The position numbers were made by a program, and so were the translations under genes. This document shows positions 8,541 to 17,356 of a DNA stretch of 41,592 nt, one piece after another. Location of the stretch: assembly GCA_027624955.1 (NCBI GenBank), contig JAQBTG010000006.1:65269-106860 (forward strand), in the 5' to 3' direction. Each line of letters begins with the position of its first letter. Positions within the stretch are counted from its first letter, which is position 1. The notes below the pieces were generated by a model. The model searched no databases. It worked only from the letters and a program-made list of their open reading frames with translations, and was not told the origin of the DNA. The DNA comes from Pseudomonadota bacterium (GTDB lineage Bacteria; Pseudomonadota; Alphaproteobacteria; UBA828).

Positions 8541-9929
8541 ATGGCAACTCAGTCCCTGCCGCGTGAAAACGCCATCAGTGAGCTTTCGCAATTGCTCGGT
8601 GACCGCCTGACCACCTCAGCCGCCGTGCGCGATCAGCACGCCAACGGCGAATGCGGCGTCTATACGCCGCAGCCACCGGACGCCGTGGCGTTTCCGCACA
8701 GCACCGAGGAAGTGTCCGCAATCGTCAGCATTTGTGCGGCCCACGCCGTGCCGATGGTGCCATACGGCGTTGGCACATCGGTGGAGGGCAATGTCACCGC
8801 GCCTTATGGTGGTGTATGCATCGATCTCAGCCAGATGAACGAAGTCGTGTGCGTGAACGAAGCGGATTTGGACTGTACCGTCCAGGCCGGCGTGACGCGC
8901 AAACAGCTCAACCAGTACCTCAAGGATACCGGCCTGTTCTTCCCGATCGACCCCGGCGCTGACGCGACCTTGGGCGGCATGGCGGCGACGCGCGCCTCGG
9001 GCACCAATGCGGTGCGTTACGGCACGCTGCGCGAGAACGTGCTTGGCCTGACCGTGGTTCTGCCTGACGGCAAAATCATCAAGACTGGCGGCCGGGCGCG
9101 CAAATCCGCCGCCGGCTATGATCTGACGCGCCTCATGGTCGGCTCGGAAGGCACCCTCGGCGTGATTACCGAAGTGACGCTCCGGCTATACGGAATTCCT
9201 GAGGCGATTTCGGCGGCGATGTGCTCATTCCCGACCCTGGAAGGCGCCGTTAACACCGTCATGCTGACCATCCAGTCAGGCATTCCGGTGGCGCGCATGG
9301 AATTACTCGACGATGTGCAGATGGATGCCTGTATGCGCTATTCGAAGCTCGATTACGCGCCTGACCACACGCTGCTGTTTGAATTTCACGGCACCGAGCG
9401 CGGCGTCGAGGAGCAAGCCCAAATGGTTGGCGAGATCGCAGCGGACTACGGCGGCTCTGATTTTCGCTGGACAACAACCACCGAGGAACGCAACGCCCTC
9501 TGGCAATCGCGCCATGACGTGCTTTATGCCTGCTTTGCGCTCCGGCCCGGCTGCATGGTCTGGGCAACCGATGTTTGCGTGCCGATCTCGCGGCTCGCCG
9601 AATGCCTGCTCGAGACCAAGCGCGAAATCGAAGAAAGCGATCTGATGGCGCCCATCGTCGGCCATGCCGGAGACGGCAATTTTCATGTCGGGTTCCTGCT
9701 TGAGCCGGGCAATGAAGACGAACTCGATCGGGCCAAGCGGGTCAACGACAATATGGTCGCTCGCGCGCTCGCCATGGGCGGCACCTGCACCGGCGAGCAC
9801 GGTATCGGCGTCGGCAAGATCCGCTACATGGAAGCCGAACACGGCGATTCGGTGGACGTGATGCGCTTGATCAAGCGCTCGATGGATCCGCAAAACCTGA
9901 TGAATCCGGGCAAGGTGCTGGCACTGTGA
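8541..9929 (+). CDS. FAD-linked oxidase, GlcD / D-lactate dehydrogenase (cytochrome) type
   Basis: This is a 462-residue flavoprotein with an N-terminal PCMH-type FAD domain (PYGVGTSVEGN near 76-86, IDPGADATLGGMAATRASG near 140) and a C-terminal domain with the metal/substrate motifs GHAGDGNFH and CTGEHGIGVGK, ending in the usual DPQNLMNPGKVL. These enzymes oxidise D-2-hydroxyacids to 2-ketoacids and pass electrons to the respiratory chain. The length fits single-subunit D-lactate dehydrogenase; there is no glcE or glcF beside it. Its stop overlaps the GTG start of the next gene, so the two are probably translationally coupled, linking 2-hydroxyacid oxidation to CoA-ester cleavage. Confidence 0.87.
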   Translation: MATQSLPRENAISELSQLLGDRLTTSAAVRDQHANGECGVYTPQPPDAVAFPHSTEEVSAIVSICAAHAVPMVPYGVGTSVEGNVTAPYGGVCIDLSQMNEVVCVNEADLDCTVQAGVTRKQLNQYLKDTGLFFPIDPGADATLGGMAATRASGTNAVRYGTLRENVLGLTVVLPDGKIIKTGGRARKSAAGYDLTRLMVGSEGTLGVITEVTLRLYGIPEAISAAMCSFPTLEGAVNTVMLTIQSGIPVARMELLDDVQMDACMRYSKLDYAPDHTLLFEFHGTERGVEEQAQMVGEIAADYGGSDFRWTTTTEERNALWQSRHDVLYACFALRPGCMVWATDVCVPISRLAECLLETKREIEESDLMAPIVGHAGDGNFHVGFLLEPGNEDELDRAKRVNDNMVARALAMGGTCTGEHGIGVGKIRYMEAEHGDSVDVMRLIKRSMDPQNLMNPGKVLAL

Positions 9930-10792
9930 CGGCGGATGGTTCGGTTCAGCCGCGCCGCAGCCTGATTTTCACGCCGGGCAACCGGCCGGATATGTTTCCG
10001 AAGGCGCTCCGCACCGGCGCCGATATCGTCACTGTTGATCTCGAAGACGCAATCGCGCCGCAACACAAGGATGAAGCGCGCGATAAGACCCTGGCCCTGT
10101 TCGCGGATTTGCCGGAGATCGGCGGCGTAGAATGTGTGGTGCGCGTTAATACGCTGCGCAGCGCCGATGGCCTCATGGATTTGAGCGCGATCATTGCCGC
10201 CGATGTGCCGCCGCTGGCGATCATGTTGCCCAAGGTCAAATCGGCGGAAGAAATAGAGCTACTCGACGAACTACTGATCGGAAAGTGCGCTGCCATCCGT
10301 TTTCACGTCATCATCGAAACCAATGACGGGCTCGACCGCTGTTACGACATCGCCAAATCCAGCCCGCGCATCGATTCTCTCCTGTTCGGCGCCGTCGACA
10401 TGGCCGCCGAATTGCGCGTCGCGCCGGTGTGGGAGCCGTTATTCCGCGCCCGCTCCCAATTGGTGCACGCAGCGGCGGGGGCCGGCCTGGACTTAATCGA
10501 TGTGCCGTTCCTCGATCTTGAAGACATGGCGGGATTGCGCGTGGAGGCAGAGCGCTGTGCTGCCCTCGGCTTCACGGGTAAGGGCGCTATCCACCCCAAG
10601 CAAATCGCCACCCTGAACGAGGCCTTCAGCCCCACTGAAGCGCAGATCGATTATGCCCGCCGCGTTATCAAAGCGTTCGAAGAAGGCGATTCCGGCCTGG
10701 TGCTCATCGACAACAAACTGATCGAAAAGCCGGTGCTGCGCTCGATGTACCGCATCCTCGCGGTCGCCGAGGCGGCACAGGCACGACGCTAG
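9926..10792 (+). CDS. CitE-like CoA-ester lyase (HpcH/HpaI aldolase/citrate lyase beta family)
   Basis: The 288-residue protein begins with the family signature RRSLIFTPGNRPDMFPKAL and TVDLEDAIAP (the Mg/acid site), has PKVKSAEEIE and VIIETNDGL in mid-barrel and ends with GKGAIHPKQI. Free-standing CitE homologues such as malyl-CoA, citramalyl-CoA and beta-methylmalyl-CoA lyases split a 3-hydroxyacyl-CoA to acetyl- or propionyl-CoA and a 2-oxoacid. No citrate-lyase alpha or gamma subunits are nearby, so this is a free-standing lyase. The start is a GTG overlapping the previous stop (GTGA). It ends the plus-strand set and converges on an SDR gene 56 bases away. Confidence 0.86.
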   Translation: MTADGSVQPRRSLIFTPGNRPDMFPKALRTGADIVTVDLEDAIAPQHKDEARDKTLALFADLPEIGGVECVVRVNTLRSADGLMDLSAIIAADVPPLAIMLPKVKSAEEIELLDELLIGKCAAIRFHVIIETNDGLDRCYDIAKSSPRIDSLLFGAVDMAAELRVAPVWEPLFRARSQLVHAAAGAGLDLIDVPFLDLEDMAGLRVEAERCAALGFTGKGAIHPKQIATLNEAFSPTEAQIDYARRVIKAFEEGDSGLVLIDNKLIEKPVLRSMYRILAVAEAAQARR

Positions 10793-10848
10793 CGGGCCGC
10801 TGAAAAAGTCACTATCTGCGCTAGTAGAATTGCTCGCCCTCAACGTTT

Positions 10849-11589
10849 TCAAACATGTTGACCACCATTGATATGAATTTCAGCGCCATTGATGTAGGCC
10901 GATTCAGGCGAACACAGGAATTTGATCGTTTCCGCGACCTCCATGGGATCGCCAAGGCGGCCCATCGGAATTCTCCGCTCGACAAGTTCCTCGGTGCCCG
11001 CTGAAAGGATCGAGGTTTTAATCTCGCCCGGCGCAATGGCGTTCACCCGGACACCGAACTCTCCGAAATCCTTCGCGAGTTCGCGTGTCAGTGCCGCCAG
11101 CCCGGCTTTGGAACAGGCATAGGCGACCCCGGCAAACGGATGTACCCGAGAGCCAACGATGGACGTGACATTGACAATGGTGCCGCCCGAGATTTTCAGC
11201 TTAGGGAATAGCCCGCGCGCCAGCATGGCGATGGAGACAAGATTGACGTTGAGTACATCGATCCACATTTGATGGTCGCAATCAAGCACGCCCAGGCGAC
11301 CGCCGTCCGGCTTTTTGGGCGATATGCCGGCATTGTTTACCAATGCGTCAAGCCCATGGTCGCCAATGCGGGAGGACAGCTCTGCGATCAACTGTGGATA
11401 GGATTCGGGATCGGCGAGGTCGGCTCGCACGTGATTCTCCGCGCCGCCTGGCCATGGACAATTCAAATCGAAAGGGTTGCGGGAAATTGTCAACACACGC
11501 CAGCCGTGCTCATGAAACAGCTTTACCGTGGCGTGTCCAATGCCCCGGCTGGCGCCGGTCAACAGCATCGTCTTCTGATTTACGGTCAT
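10849..11589 (-). CDS. Short-chain dehydrogenase/reductase
   Basis: The second SDR in the window has 246 residues. It shows TGASRGIG (11-18), NNAG (85-88), catalytic Ser143, Tyr157-x3-Lys161 (YACSK) and the C-terminal INGAEIHINGGQHV. An Arg after strand 2 (ISRNP) suggests NADP(H). GGAG lies nine bases before the ATG. It follows the CoxE-like gene on the same strand after 65 bases, so it may belong to the coxD-coxE transcript. It is only distantly similar to the SDR at 7701, so the two are unlikely to be a recent duplication. Confidence 0.87.
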   Translation of the reverse strand: MTVNQKTMLLTGASRGIGHATVKLFHEHGWRVLTISRNPFDLNCPWPGGAENHVRADLADPESYPQLIAELSSRIGDHGLDALVNNAGISPKKPDGGRLGVLDCDHQMWIDVLNVNLVSIAMLARGLFPKLKISGGTIVNVTSIVGSRVHPFAGVAYACSKAGLAALTRELAKDFGEFGVRVNAIAPGEIKTSILSAGTEELVERRIPMGRLGDPMEVAETIKFLCSPESAYINGAEIHINGGQHV

Positions 11590-11654
11590 TACGCCGGTCT
11601 CCGTCTGGTCAATTGGTGTTGCTCAAAATCGAGATTTATTCGCACCGGGACAGC

Positions 11655-12836
11655 CTATTTTCCAAGCTCGCGCATGGCCGATTCAAGGCCATTCAGGGTG
11701 AGCGGATACATGCGGTTTCCCATCAATTCCTGGATCATATTTATGGATTGGCTGGAGTGCCACCCGCGCTGCCGCAGCGGATTGAGCCAAACCGCATTGG
11801 GATAGGCGCGCAGCATCTGCTTTAGCCACAGCTCGCCGGGTTCTTCATTGAAATGCTCGACGCTGGCGCCGGGATAGACAATTTCATAAGGGCTCATGAA
11901 GGCGTCACCGACGAACACCACTTTATATTCCGAATCGTAGCTGTTGATCAGCTCCCAGGTATCGATTTGCTCGGTCCGGCGGCGGCGATTGTCGCGCCAC
12001 ACGCTTTCGTACAGACAATTGTGAAAGTAATAATATTCGAGATGCTTGAACTCGCTGCGCGCCGCCGAGAACAGCTGCTCGCAGCCCTGTACATGGGCGT
12101 TCATCGAGCCACCAACGTCGAGCAGGAGGAGGACTTTCGCCGCATTGTGGCGCTCTGGCACCATGCGGAGATCGAGCCAGCCGCCGTTGCGCGCGGTGGA
12201 TTTTATCGTGTCGTCGATGTCGAGTTCGCTGAGCGCGCCTTCGCGGGCGAAACGGCGGAGACGCCGAAGAGCAATTTTCATGCCGCGCGTGCCGAGCTCG
12301 ACCTCGCCGTCGAGATCGCGGAATTCGCGCTTGTCCCAAACTTTGACCGCGCGTCCCTGCCGGCCCTCGCGCTGGCCGATGCGCACGCCTTCCGGATTGT
12401 AGCCATAGGCGCCAAACGGCGAAGTGCCGGCGGTGCCGATCCATTTGCTGCCGCCCTGATGGCGTTCGTCCTGTTCGGCTAGGCGTTCGCGCAGCGTTTC
12501 CATCAGTTTTTCCCAGCCACCCAGCGCCTCGATCTTGGCCATTTCCTCTTCGCTCAAATTGAGCTCCGCCAGGCGCTTCAGCCATTCCGCCGGGATTTCT
12601 ACTTCTTCATCATCCGCCGAGACGCGCTCGAGGCCCTTGAACACTTGGCCGAACACCTGGTCAAAGCGGTCGAGATGGCGCTCGTCCTTCACCAGAAGTG
12701 CGCGCGACAGATAATAGAATTGATCGACGCTGTAATCAGCAAGGCCCTTGTCCATCGCCGCCATCAGGTCGAGATATTCCGGCAGCGTAACCGGCACCCG
12801 CACCCGTTTCAGCTCACGGAAAAGATTTTGGAACAA
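11655..12836 (-). CDS. coxE: CoxE-like VWA-domain protein
   Basis: The 393-residue protein has the layout of the CoxE family: an N-terminal helical part starting FRELKRVRVPVTLPEYLDL, a conserved mid-region with GGSKWIGTAGTSPFGAYGYNP (about 128-148), then a von Willebrand A domain whose MIDAS motif is DVGGSM (Asp240, Ser244). In carbon monoxide dehydrogenase clusters CoxE works with the CoxD AAA+ ATPase in post-translational activation of the Mo enzyme, but similar MoxR/VWA pairs occur with other targets. The start is a TTG with GAGG eight bases upstream, and no better start exists in frame. It lies 10 bases after coxD, consistent with one transcript. Confidence 0.82.
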   Translation of the reverse strand: MFQNLFRELKRVRVPVTLPEYLDLMAAMDKGLADYSVDQFYYLSRALLVKDERHLDRFDQVFGQVFKGLERVSADDEEVEIPAEWLKRLAELNLSEEEMAKIEALGGWEKLMETLRERLAEQDERHQGGSKWIGTAGTSPFGAYGYNPEGVRIGQREGRQGRAVKVWDKREFRDLDGEVELGTRGMKIALRRLRRFAREGALSELDIDDTIKSTARNGGWLDLRMVPERHNAAKVLLLLDVGGSMNAHVQGCEQLFSAARSEFKHLEYYYFHNCLYESVWRDNRRRRTEQIDTWELINSYDSEYKVVFVGDAFMSPYEIVYPGASVEHFNEEPGELWLKQMLRAYPNAVWLNPLRQRGWHSSQSINMIQELMGNRMYPLTLNGLESAMRELGK

Positions 12837-12846
12837 GGCGCTGACC

Positions 12847-13692
12847 TCAGCGTTGTTCGCGCCGGTTGAGGAAGGCCAGTCGCTCGAACAGTTGCACGTC
12901 CTGTTCCGATTTCAGCAACGCGCCATAGAGCGGCGGAATGATTTGCGCCGAATCTGTGGCGCGCAAATCTTCCGGCGAAATATCTTCGGCCATCAGCAGC
13001 TTCAACCAATCCAGCAGTTCGGACGTCGACGGTTTTTTCTTCAGCCCCGGCGCCTCGCGGATATCGTAAAACAGTCCGAGTGCCGCGCTGACCAGACGTT
13101 TCTTGATGTCGGGGTGGTGCACGGCGACGATGCGCTCCATAGTTTCCCGGTCCGGAAAGCGGATGTAATGGAAGAAGCAGCGCCGGAGAAAGGCGTCCGG
13201 CAGCTCTTTTTCATTGTTGGAGGTGATGATGATCACAGGGCGATGCACCGCGCGGATCGTCTCCTTGGTCTCATAGACATGGAATTCCATGCGGTCGAGT
13301 TCGAGCAGAAGATCGTTGGGAAATTCAATGTCCGCCTTGTCGATCTCATCAATCAAGAGGACCGGCCGTTGATCGAGCGCAAACGCCTCCCACAATTTAC
13401 CTGGCAAAATATAGTTGGAAATCTGCTTCACCCGCTCATCGCCAAGCTGGCCGTCGCGCAAGCGCGCCACCGCGTCATACTCATAAAGGCCGTGCTGTGC
13501 CTTGGTAGTCGATTTCACATGCCACTCGATAAGCGGCGCGTTCAGCGCCGCGGCGATCTCGGCGGCGAGGATGGTCTTGCCGGTGCCCGGCTCGCCCTTG
13601 ACCAGCAGCGGCCGCTGTAATGTGATCGCGGCGTTGACGCCGGCGTTCAATTCCTCGGTAGTGACGTAAGTTTTGGTTCCTTTGAAGCGCAA
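12847..13692 (-). CDS. coxD: CoxD/MoxR-type AAA+ ATPase
   Basis: This is a 281-residue AAA+ chaperone of the MoxR/CoxD group. Walker A GEPGTGKT is at 33-40, Walker B VLLIDE at 111-116, sensor-1 is IIITSNNEKELPDAFLRRC, and the lid domain lies C-terminal. The N-terminus RFKGTKTYVTTEEL is typical of CoxD-like proteins. The start is placed at a TTG (13692) because GGGAGAG stands five bases upstream; the 22-codon extension to 13758 would bury that site and adds a Cys-rich stretch unlike the family. In carboxydotrophs CoxD helps sulfurate the active site of CO dehydrogenase. Here the Mo hydroxylase genes are 5.6 kb away on the other strand, so a shared role is likely but not proven. Confidence 0.85.
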   Translation of the reverse strand: MRFKGTKTYVTTEELNAGVNAAITLQRPLLVKGEPGTGKTILAAEIAAALNAPLIEWHVKSTTKAQHGLYEYDAVARLRDGQLGDERVKQISNYILPGKLWEAFALDQRPVLLIDEIDKADIEFPNDLLLELDRMEFHVYETKETIRAVHRPVIIITSNNEKELPDAFLRRCFFHYIRFPDRETMERIVAVHHPDIKKRLVSAALGLFYDIREAPGLKKKPSTSELLDWLKLLMAEDISPEDLRATDSAQIIPPLYGALLKSEQDVQLFERLAFLNRREQR

Positions 13693-13697
13693 GGGTT

Positions 13698-13704
13698 CTC
13701 TCCC
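13698..13704 (-). promoter_or_regulatory. Ribosome-binding site that fixes the TTG start of coxD
   Basis: GGGAGAG on the minus strand, five bases before TTG at 13692. It is the strongest Shine-Dalgarno match in this divergent region and argues against the longer in-frame start. Confidence 0.55.
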
Positions 13705-13724
13705 ATGATACAGATTTGTGCAGC

Positions 13725-13753
13725 AGCATAGGATTGGTGAAGGTCTATAACAA
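13725..13753 (-). promoter_or_regulatory. Candidate sigma-70-like promoter for coxD-coxE
   Basis: On the minus strand TTGTTA is followed after 17 bases by TATGCT (four of six matches in each box). The predicted start would be about 26 bases before the TTG of coxD, leaving room for its ribosome site. The -35 box reaches the first base of the divergent flavoprotein gene. This is a pattern match only. Confidence 0.3.
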
Positions 13754-15147
13754 TGCATGTGAAACCGGCTGAGGGCGAAACGTTTGAGACGGAATTTCCG
13801 GTCGTCATCATCGGCGGTGGCGCCTGCGGACTGACCGCGGCACTGACTCTGCGGGATGCTGGCGTTGGCGTGCTGGTGCTAGAGCGCGACACGCCGCCGG
13901 CTGGCTCCACGGCGCTTTCCTCTGGCTTTATTCCGGCCTGCACGACGCGCTGGCAGGCCGAACGCGGCGTCAAAGACAGTGTGGAGCTCATGGCCGGCGA
14001 CATCCAGGCGCAAGCCAGAAACTTAGCCGACCCCGCGATCATCGATCTCTGTTGCCGACGCTCAGGCCCGACCCTCGAATGGTTGGCCGCGACGCACGGC
14101 ATTCCTTTCGTCCTGATCGAAGGCTTCCTCTACACCGGCCAGCGGCGGGCGCGTATGCATGCGGTGCCGGAGCGCACCGGCGCGGCCTTGATGGCGCGCC
14201 TCTTGGCCGCTGCCGGGGCAGCGGAAATCGATATCCTGTGCGGCGCCGAAGTGCAGGAAATATATGCCGACGCGGATGGCCGGGTGCGCGGCGTTGGCTT
14301 TCGCCGGCCCGACGGCAGCGCCGAGCGAGTGGGGTGCCAGGCGCTAATCCTGGCGTGCAGCGGCTTCGGCGGAAACCGTGACATGGTGCGCCGCTATATC
14401 CCCGAAATGGCCGGCGCGGGATATTTCGGCCATGCCGGAAATCGCGGTGATGCGGTTCTATGGGGGGAACAGCTCGGTGCCGAAATTCGCCATATGGGCG
14501 CCTATCAGGGCCACGCCTCAGTGGCGGTGCCGCACGGCATCCTGATTACCTGGGCGGTGATGCGCGAAGGTGGAATTCAGGTCAATAGCGCGGGCAAGCG
14601 TTTCGCCGATGAGAGCCGGGGTTATTCCGAACATTCGATCGATGTCCTCGGCCAGCCTGGCGGGGCAGTGTGGGATATCTATGATTCATGCATCCATGCC
14701 CTGGCGATGGAATTCGAGGACTATCGTCAAGCCGACGCGGCGGGCGCGGTAAAAACTGCAATGAGCGGGGCGGCACTTGCTGCCAATCTCGGATTGCCTG
14801 AAGCCGCGCTTACAGAGACATTGGCGGAGACGCAGCGCCACGCAGAAATTGAAGGGCGCGATCTTTTTGGCCGGCACTTCGAAGGTAAACCGGCGCTGGC
14901 GCCACCTTATTACGCGGTGCGGGTCGGGGCCTCGCTTTTTCATACCCAGGGCGGACTCGCTATCGACACATTGGCGCGGGTGCTGCGCCGGGACGGGAAC
15001 GCATTGCCCAATCTCTTTGCCGGCGGCGGCGCGGCTTGCGGTGTCTCCGGTCCCGAGGTATGGGGCTATTCCTCCGGCAATGGTTTGCTGACGGCGGTGA
15101 TGCTGGGCCGCGTCGCGGGTGAGAGCGCGGCAGCTCTGGTATCTTGA
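13753..15147 (+). CDS. FAD-dependent oxidoreductase, fumarate reductase/flavocytochrome c flavoprotein family
   Basis: The 464-residue protein has an N-terminal dinucleotide-binding fold (VVIIGGGACGLTAAL, GxGxxG at 21-26, then an acidic residue in VLERD) and mid-chain QVNSAGKRFADES, a hallmark of the FrdA/SdhA/ketosteroid-dehydrogenase family. The C-terminal FAD-binding segment is NLFAGGGAACGVSG then GYSSGNGLLTAVMLGRVAG. These soluble flavoproteins reduce or introduce a C=C double bond next to a carbonyl. No heme or iron-sulfur segment is fused to it. The ribosome site GAAGGT precedes ATG at 13753. It begins a four-gene plus-strand set, and the next gene starts within 30 bases of its stop. 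Confidence 0.83.
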   Translation: MHVKPAEGETFETEFPVVIIGGGACGLTAALTLRDAGVGVLVLERDTPPAGSTALSSGFIPACTTRWQAERGVKDSVELMAGDIQAQARNLADPAIIDLCCRRSGPTLEWLAATHGIPFVLIEGFLYTGQRRARMHAVPERTGAALMARLLAAAGAAEIDILCGAEVQEIYADADGRVRGVGFRRPDGSAERVGCQALILACSGFGGNRDMVRRYIPEMAGAGYFGHAGNRGDAVLWGEQLGAEIRHMGAYQGHASVAVPHGILITWAVMREGGIQVNSAGKRFADESRGYSEHSIDVLGQPGGAVWDIYDSCIHALAMEFEDYRQADAAGAVKTAMSGAALAANLGLPEAALTETLAETQRHAEIEGRDLFGRHFEGKPALAPPYYAVRVGASLFHTQGGLAIDTLARVLRRDGNALPNLFAGGGAACGVSGPEVWGYSSGNGLLTAVMLGRVAGESAAALVS

Positions 15148-15176
15148 AAATTGGACATTCACATGAGGGCACAAGT

Positions 15177-16133
15177 ATGAATTTGGTGAAACCAGACGCG
15201 GTCGAGCGCGTCGCGATCCTCGGCGCCGGCACCATCGGCGCTTCCTGGGCGGCGCATTTCATGGCGCATGGCTTGGCCGTCAATGTGTGGGACCCGGCGC
15301 CCGGCTTCGAGGCGCGTTGCCGCGCCTTCATCGCTGCCGCCTGGCCCGCCCTTATCCGGCTCGGAGCGCCCGCCCTAGTGGATGAAAGCCGCATGGCGTT
15401 TTTCGATGATCCGGCGGAAGCGGTGCGCGACTGCCAGTTTGTTCAGGAAAGCGGCCCCGAGAACAAAGATATCAAGATCGAGCTCTATGGCCGCCTCGAT
15501 GCTGTACTTCCTGACGATGTAATTATGGCGTCGAGCTCGTCTGGCCTCTTAATCAGCGAGCTTCAGGCGGGGCGCAAGGCGGCGGCGCGCTATGTCATCG
15601 GCCATCCCTTCAACCCGCCGCACCTCGTGCCCCTGGTTGAGGTTGTCGGCGGAGACGAAACCGATGCCGCTGCTGTCGAATGGGCGCTCGCCTTCTATAA
15701 CGGCTGTGGCAAAAAGGCGATCCGCATCAACCGCGAAGTGCCCGGCCATCTTGCCAACCGGTTGCAAGCGGCAATGTGGCGTGAAGCGGTGCATCTGGTA
15801 GATAGCGGCGTGGCGAGCGTCGAGGATGTTGATATCGCCGTCTCCTACGGTCCCGGTTTGCGTTGGGCACTGATGGGGCCAAACCTCATCCTGCATCTCG
15901 CCGGCGGCGATGGTGGCGTCCGCCACGCGATTGAACATTTCGGTCCCGCGCTCGAATCCTGGTGGGCGGATCTTGGCCGCGAGCCCAAAATCTCTGACGC
16001 CGCGGCGGAGAAATTAATTGCCGGTGTGACCGCCGAAGCGGCGGGCCGCTCGCTCGACGAGCTAACCCGGGAGCGCGATCATTTGCTGATTTCGCTGTTG
16101 GAAATGCTCGCGCGCGAGCGCGGCAGGAGCTAG
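15177..16133 (+). CDS. 3-hydroxyacyl-CoA dehydrogenase-like NAD enzyme (carnitine / hydroxyacid dehydrogenase subgroup)
   Basis: The 318-residue protein has an N-terminal Rossmann fold (ILGAGTIGASWAAHF, GxGxxG at 16-21, acidic end of strand 2 in VWDPAPG) and the family block VIGHPFNPPHLVPLVEVVGG near 140-159, which holds the catalytic His and Glu, then an Asn in GHLANRLQ. It is the short, single-domain form seen in L-carnitine dehydrogenase, L-gulonate dehydrogenase (lambda-crystallin) and related enzymes, not the large FadB type. Start: GAGGG eight bases before ATG at 15177 beats a TTG overlapping the previous stop. It should oxidise a 3-hydroxy acid or its CoA ester with NAD. Confidence 0.82.
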   Translation: MNLVKPDAVERVAILGAGTIGASWAAHFMAHGLAVNVWDPAPGFEARCRAFIAAAWPALIRLGAPALVDESRMAFFDDPAEAVRDCQFVQESGPENKDIKIELYGRLDAVLPDDVIMASSSSGLLISELQAGRKAAARYVIGHPFNPPHLVPLVEVVGGDETDAAAVEWALAFYNGCGKKAIRINREVPGHLANRLQAAMWREAVHLVDSGVASVEDVDIAVSYGPGLRWALMGPNLILHLAGGDGGVRHAIEHFGPALESWWADLGREPKISDAAAEKLIAGVTAEAAGRSLDELTRERDHLLISLLEMLARERGRS

Positions 16134-16135
16134 CC

Positions 16136-17257
16136 ATGGCAAATCTCCAAAAGACAGACGTCACCGTCCCGGCCGATGTTCTCAGCCGGCTCGTCAGCGA
16201 TACATTCGCTGCCGCCGGCTGTTCGGCCGACGAGGCGGGGCGCATCGGCCGGTATCTGACCTCGTCAAACCTTTCCGGCCATGAGAGCCACGGCGTCCTT
16301 CGCGTGCCGCGCTATCTCCATTGGCTGAAGGAAGGCTACGTCTCGCGCGATCAGGAAGTTTCTATCGTCAGCGAAAATGATGTGCTGGCCGTGGTCGACG
16401 GCAAGTTTGGGTTCGGCCAAACGGTCGGGCCACAGGCGGTGCGCCTCGGCATGGCGAAGGCCACCAAGTGCGGCCTCTCGTTGGTTGCGCTGCGCAATTC
16501 CGGCCATCTCGGACGCATCGGCGATTGGGCCGAGATGGCGGCGGCGGACGGCGTGATCTCAATACATTTCGTCAACACGTCCGGTCTTGGTTTGCTCGTG
16601 GCACCGTTCGGCGGGACGGAGCGCCGCATGTCGACCAATCCAGTGTGCATCGGTATTCCGTCGAAGGACGAACCATCTCTGGTGCTCGATTTCGCGACCT
16701 CAATCGTTGCCGAAGGCAAGGTGTTGAACGCGCTCGGCGGCGGCAAGCCACTGCCGGCGGACGCTTTGATCGATGGCGACGGCACGCTCTCTACCGATCC
16801 AGTGCTGATATATGGCGTCAGCGACAGCTCCCAGCCTTTGGATGTTCGCACCGGCTCGGGCGCGATCCGCGCGATGGGTGAGCATAAGGGCTCGGGCCTC
16901 TCCTTCATGTGCGAGATCCTGGCCGGCGCCCTGACCGGCTCGGGCTGCTCTACGCCGGGCAAGCAGCAATTGGCGAACGGCATGCTATCGATCTACATCG
17001 TGCCGGAATTTCTCACCACGTCGGATGGTTTTGCCGCCGAACTGCGCCAATATGTGGAATTTTTCCGCTCGGCGCGCCCGGCCGAAGCGGGCGGCGAGGT
17101 GCTTTGTCCGGGCGACGCGGAAACGCGCAACCGAGCACAGCGGCGGGCCGACGGCGTGCCCCTGCCGGGCTCAACCTGGCAGAGTTTGCTGGATGCGGCT
17201 AAGGATGCCGGAATGCCGGCCGCTGAAATTGAGGTCGCACGCGGCGCAGCGCTGTAA
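16136..17257 (+). CDS. Ldh-family oxidoreductase (LDH2/malate-sulfolactate dehydrogenase type)
   Basis: The 373-residue sequence fits the LDH2/MDH2 family, which is unrelated to classical LDH. Typical segments are SGHESHGVLRVPRY (about 43-57, NAD-site and catalytic His), RNSGHLGRIGDWAEMA (about 120), VAPFGGTERRMSTNP and GEHKGSGLSFMCEILAGAL. Members reduce or oxidise 2-oxo/2-hydroxy acids with NAD(P) (malate, ureidoglycolate, sulfolactate, 2,3-diketogulonate). The ureidoglycolate dehydrogenase branch is interesting given the allantoinase-like gene at 4218, but that is only a suggestion. GGAG overlaps the preceding stop region, two bases separate the genes, and they are surely co-transcribed. 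Confidence 0.86.
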   Translation: MANLQKTDVTVPADVLSRLVSDTFAAAGCSADEAGRIGRYLTSSNLSGHESHGVLRVPRYLHWLKEGYVSRDQEVSIVSENDVLAVVDGKFGFGQTVGPQAVRLGMAKATKCGLSLVALRNSGHLGRIGDWAEMAAADGVISIHFVNTSGLGLLVAPFGGTERRMSTNPVCIGIPSKDEPSLVLDFATSIVAEGKVLNALGGGKPLPADALIDGDGTLSTDPVLIYGVSDSSQPLDVRTGSGAIRAMGEHKGSGLSFMCEILAGALTGSGCSTPGKQQLANGMLSIYIVPEFLTTSDGFAAELRQYVEFFRSARPAEAGGEVLCPGDAETRNRAQRRADGVPLPGSTWQSLLDAAKDAGMPAAEIEVARGAAL

Positions 17258-17356
17258 AACTGACGAATTCATGACATCGGCGCAGCGCGACGGGCTGGCA
17301 ACCAGGGTTGAGATGCCGTTACAGTCGGCAGTATTCAGTCAGCAGGGGAGCGAACA

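Noticed and set aside
13746-13751. TATAAC just before the flavoprotein ATG as a -10 box with leaderless start
   Set aside because: There is no -35 match at usable spacing, and a GAAGGT ribosome site is properly placed for the ATG at 13753.
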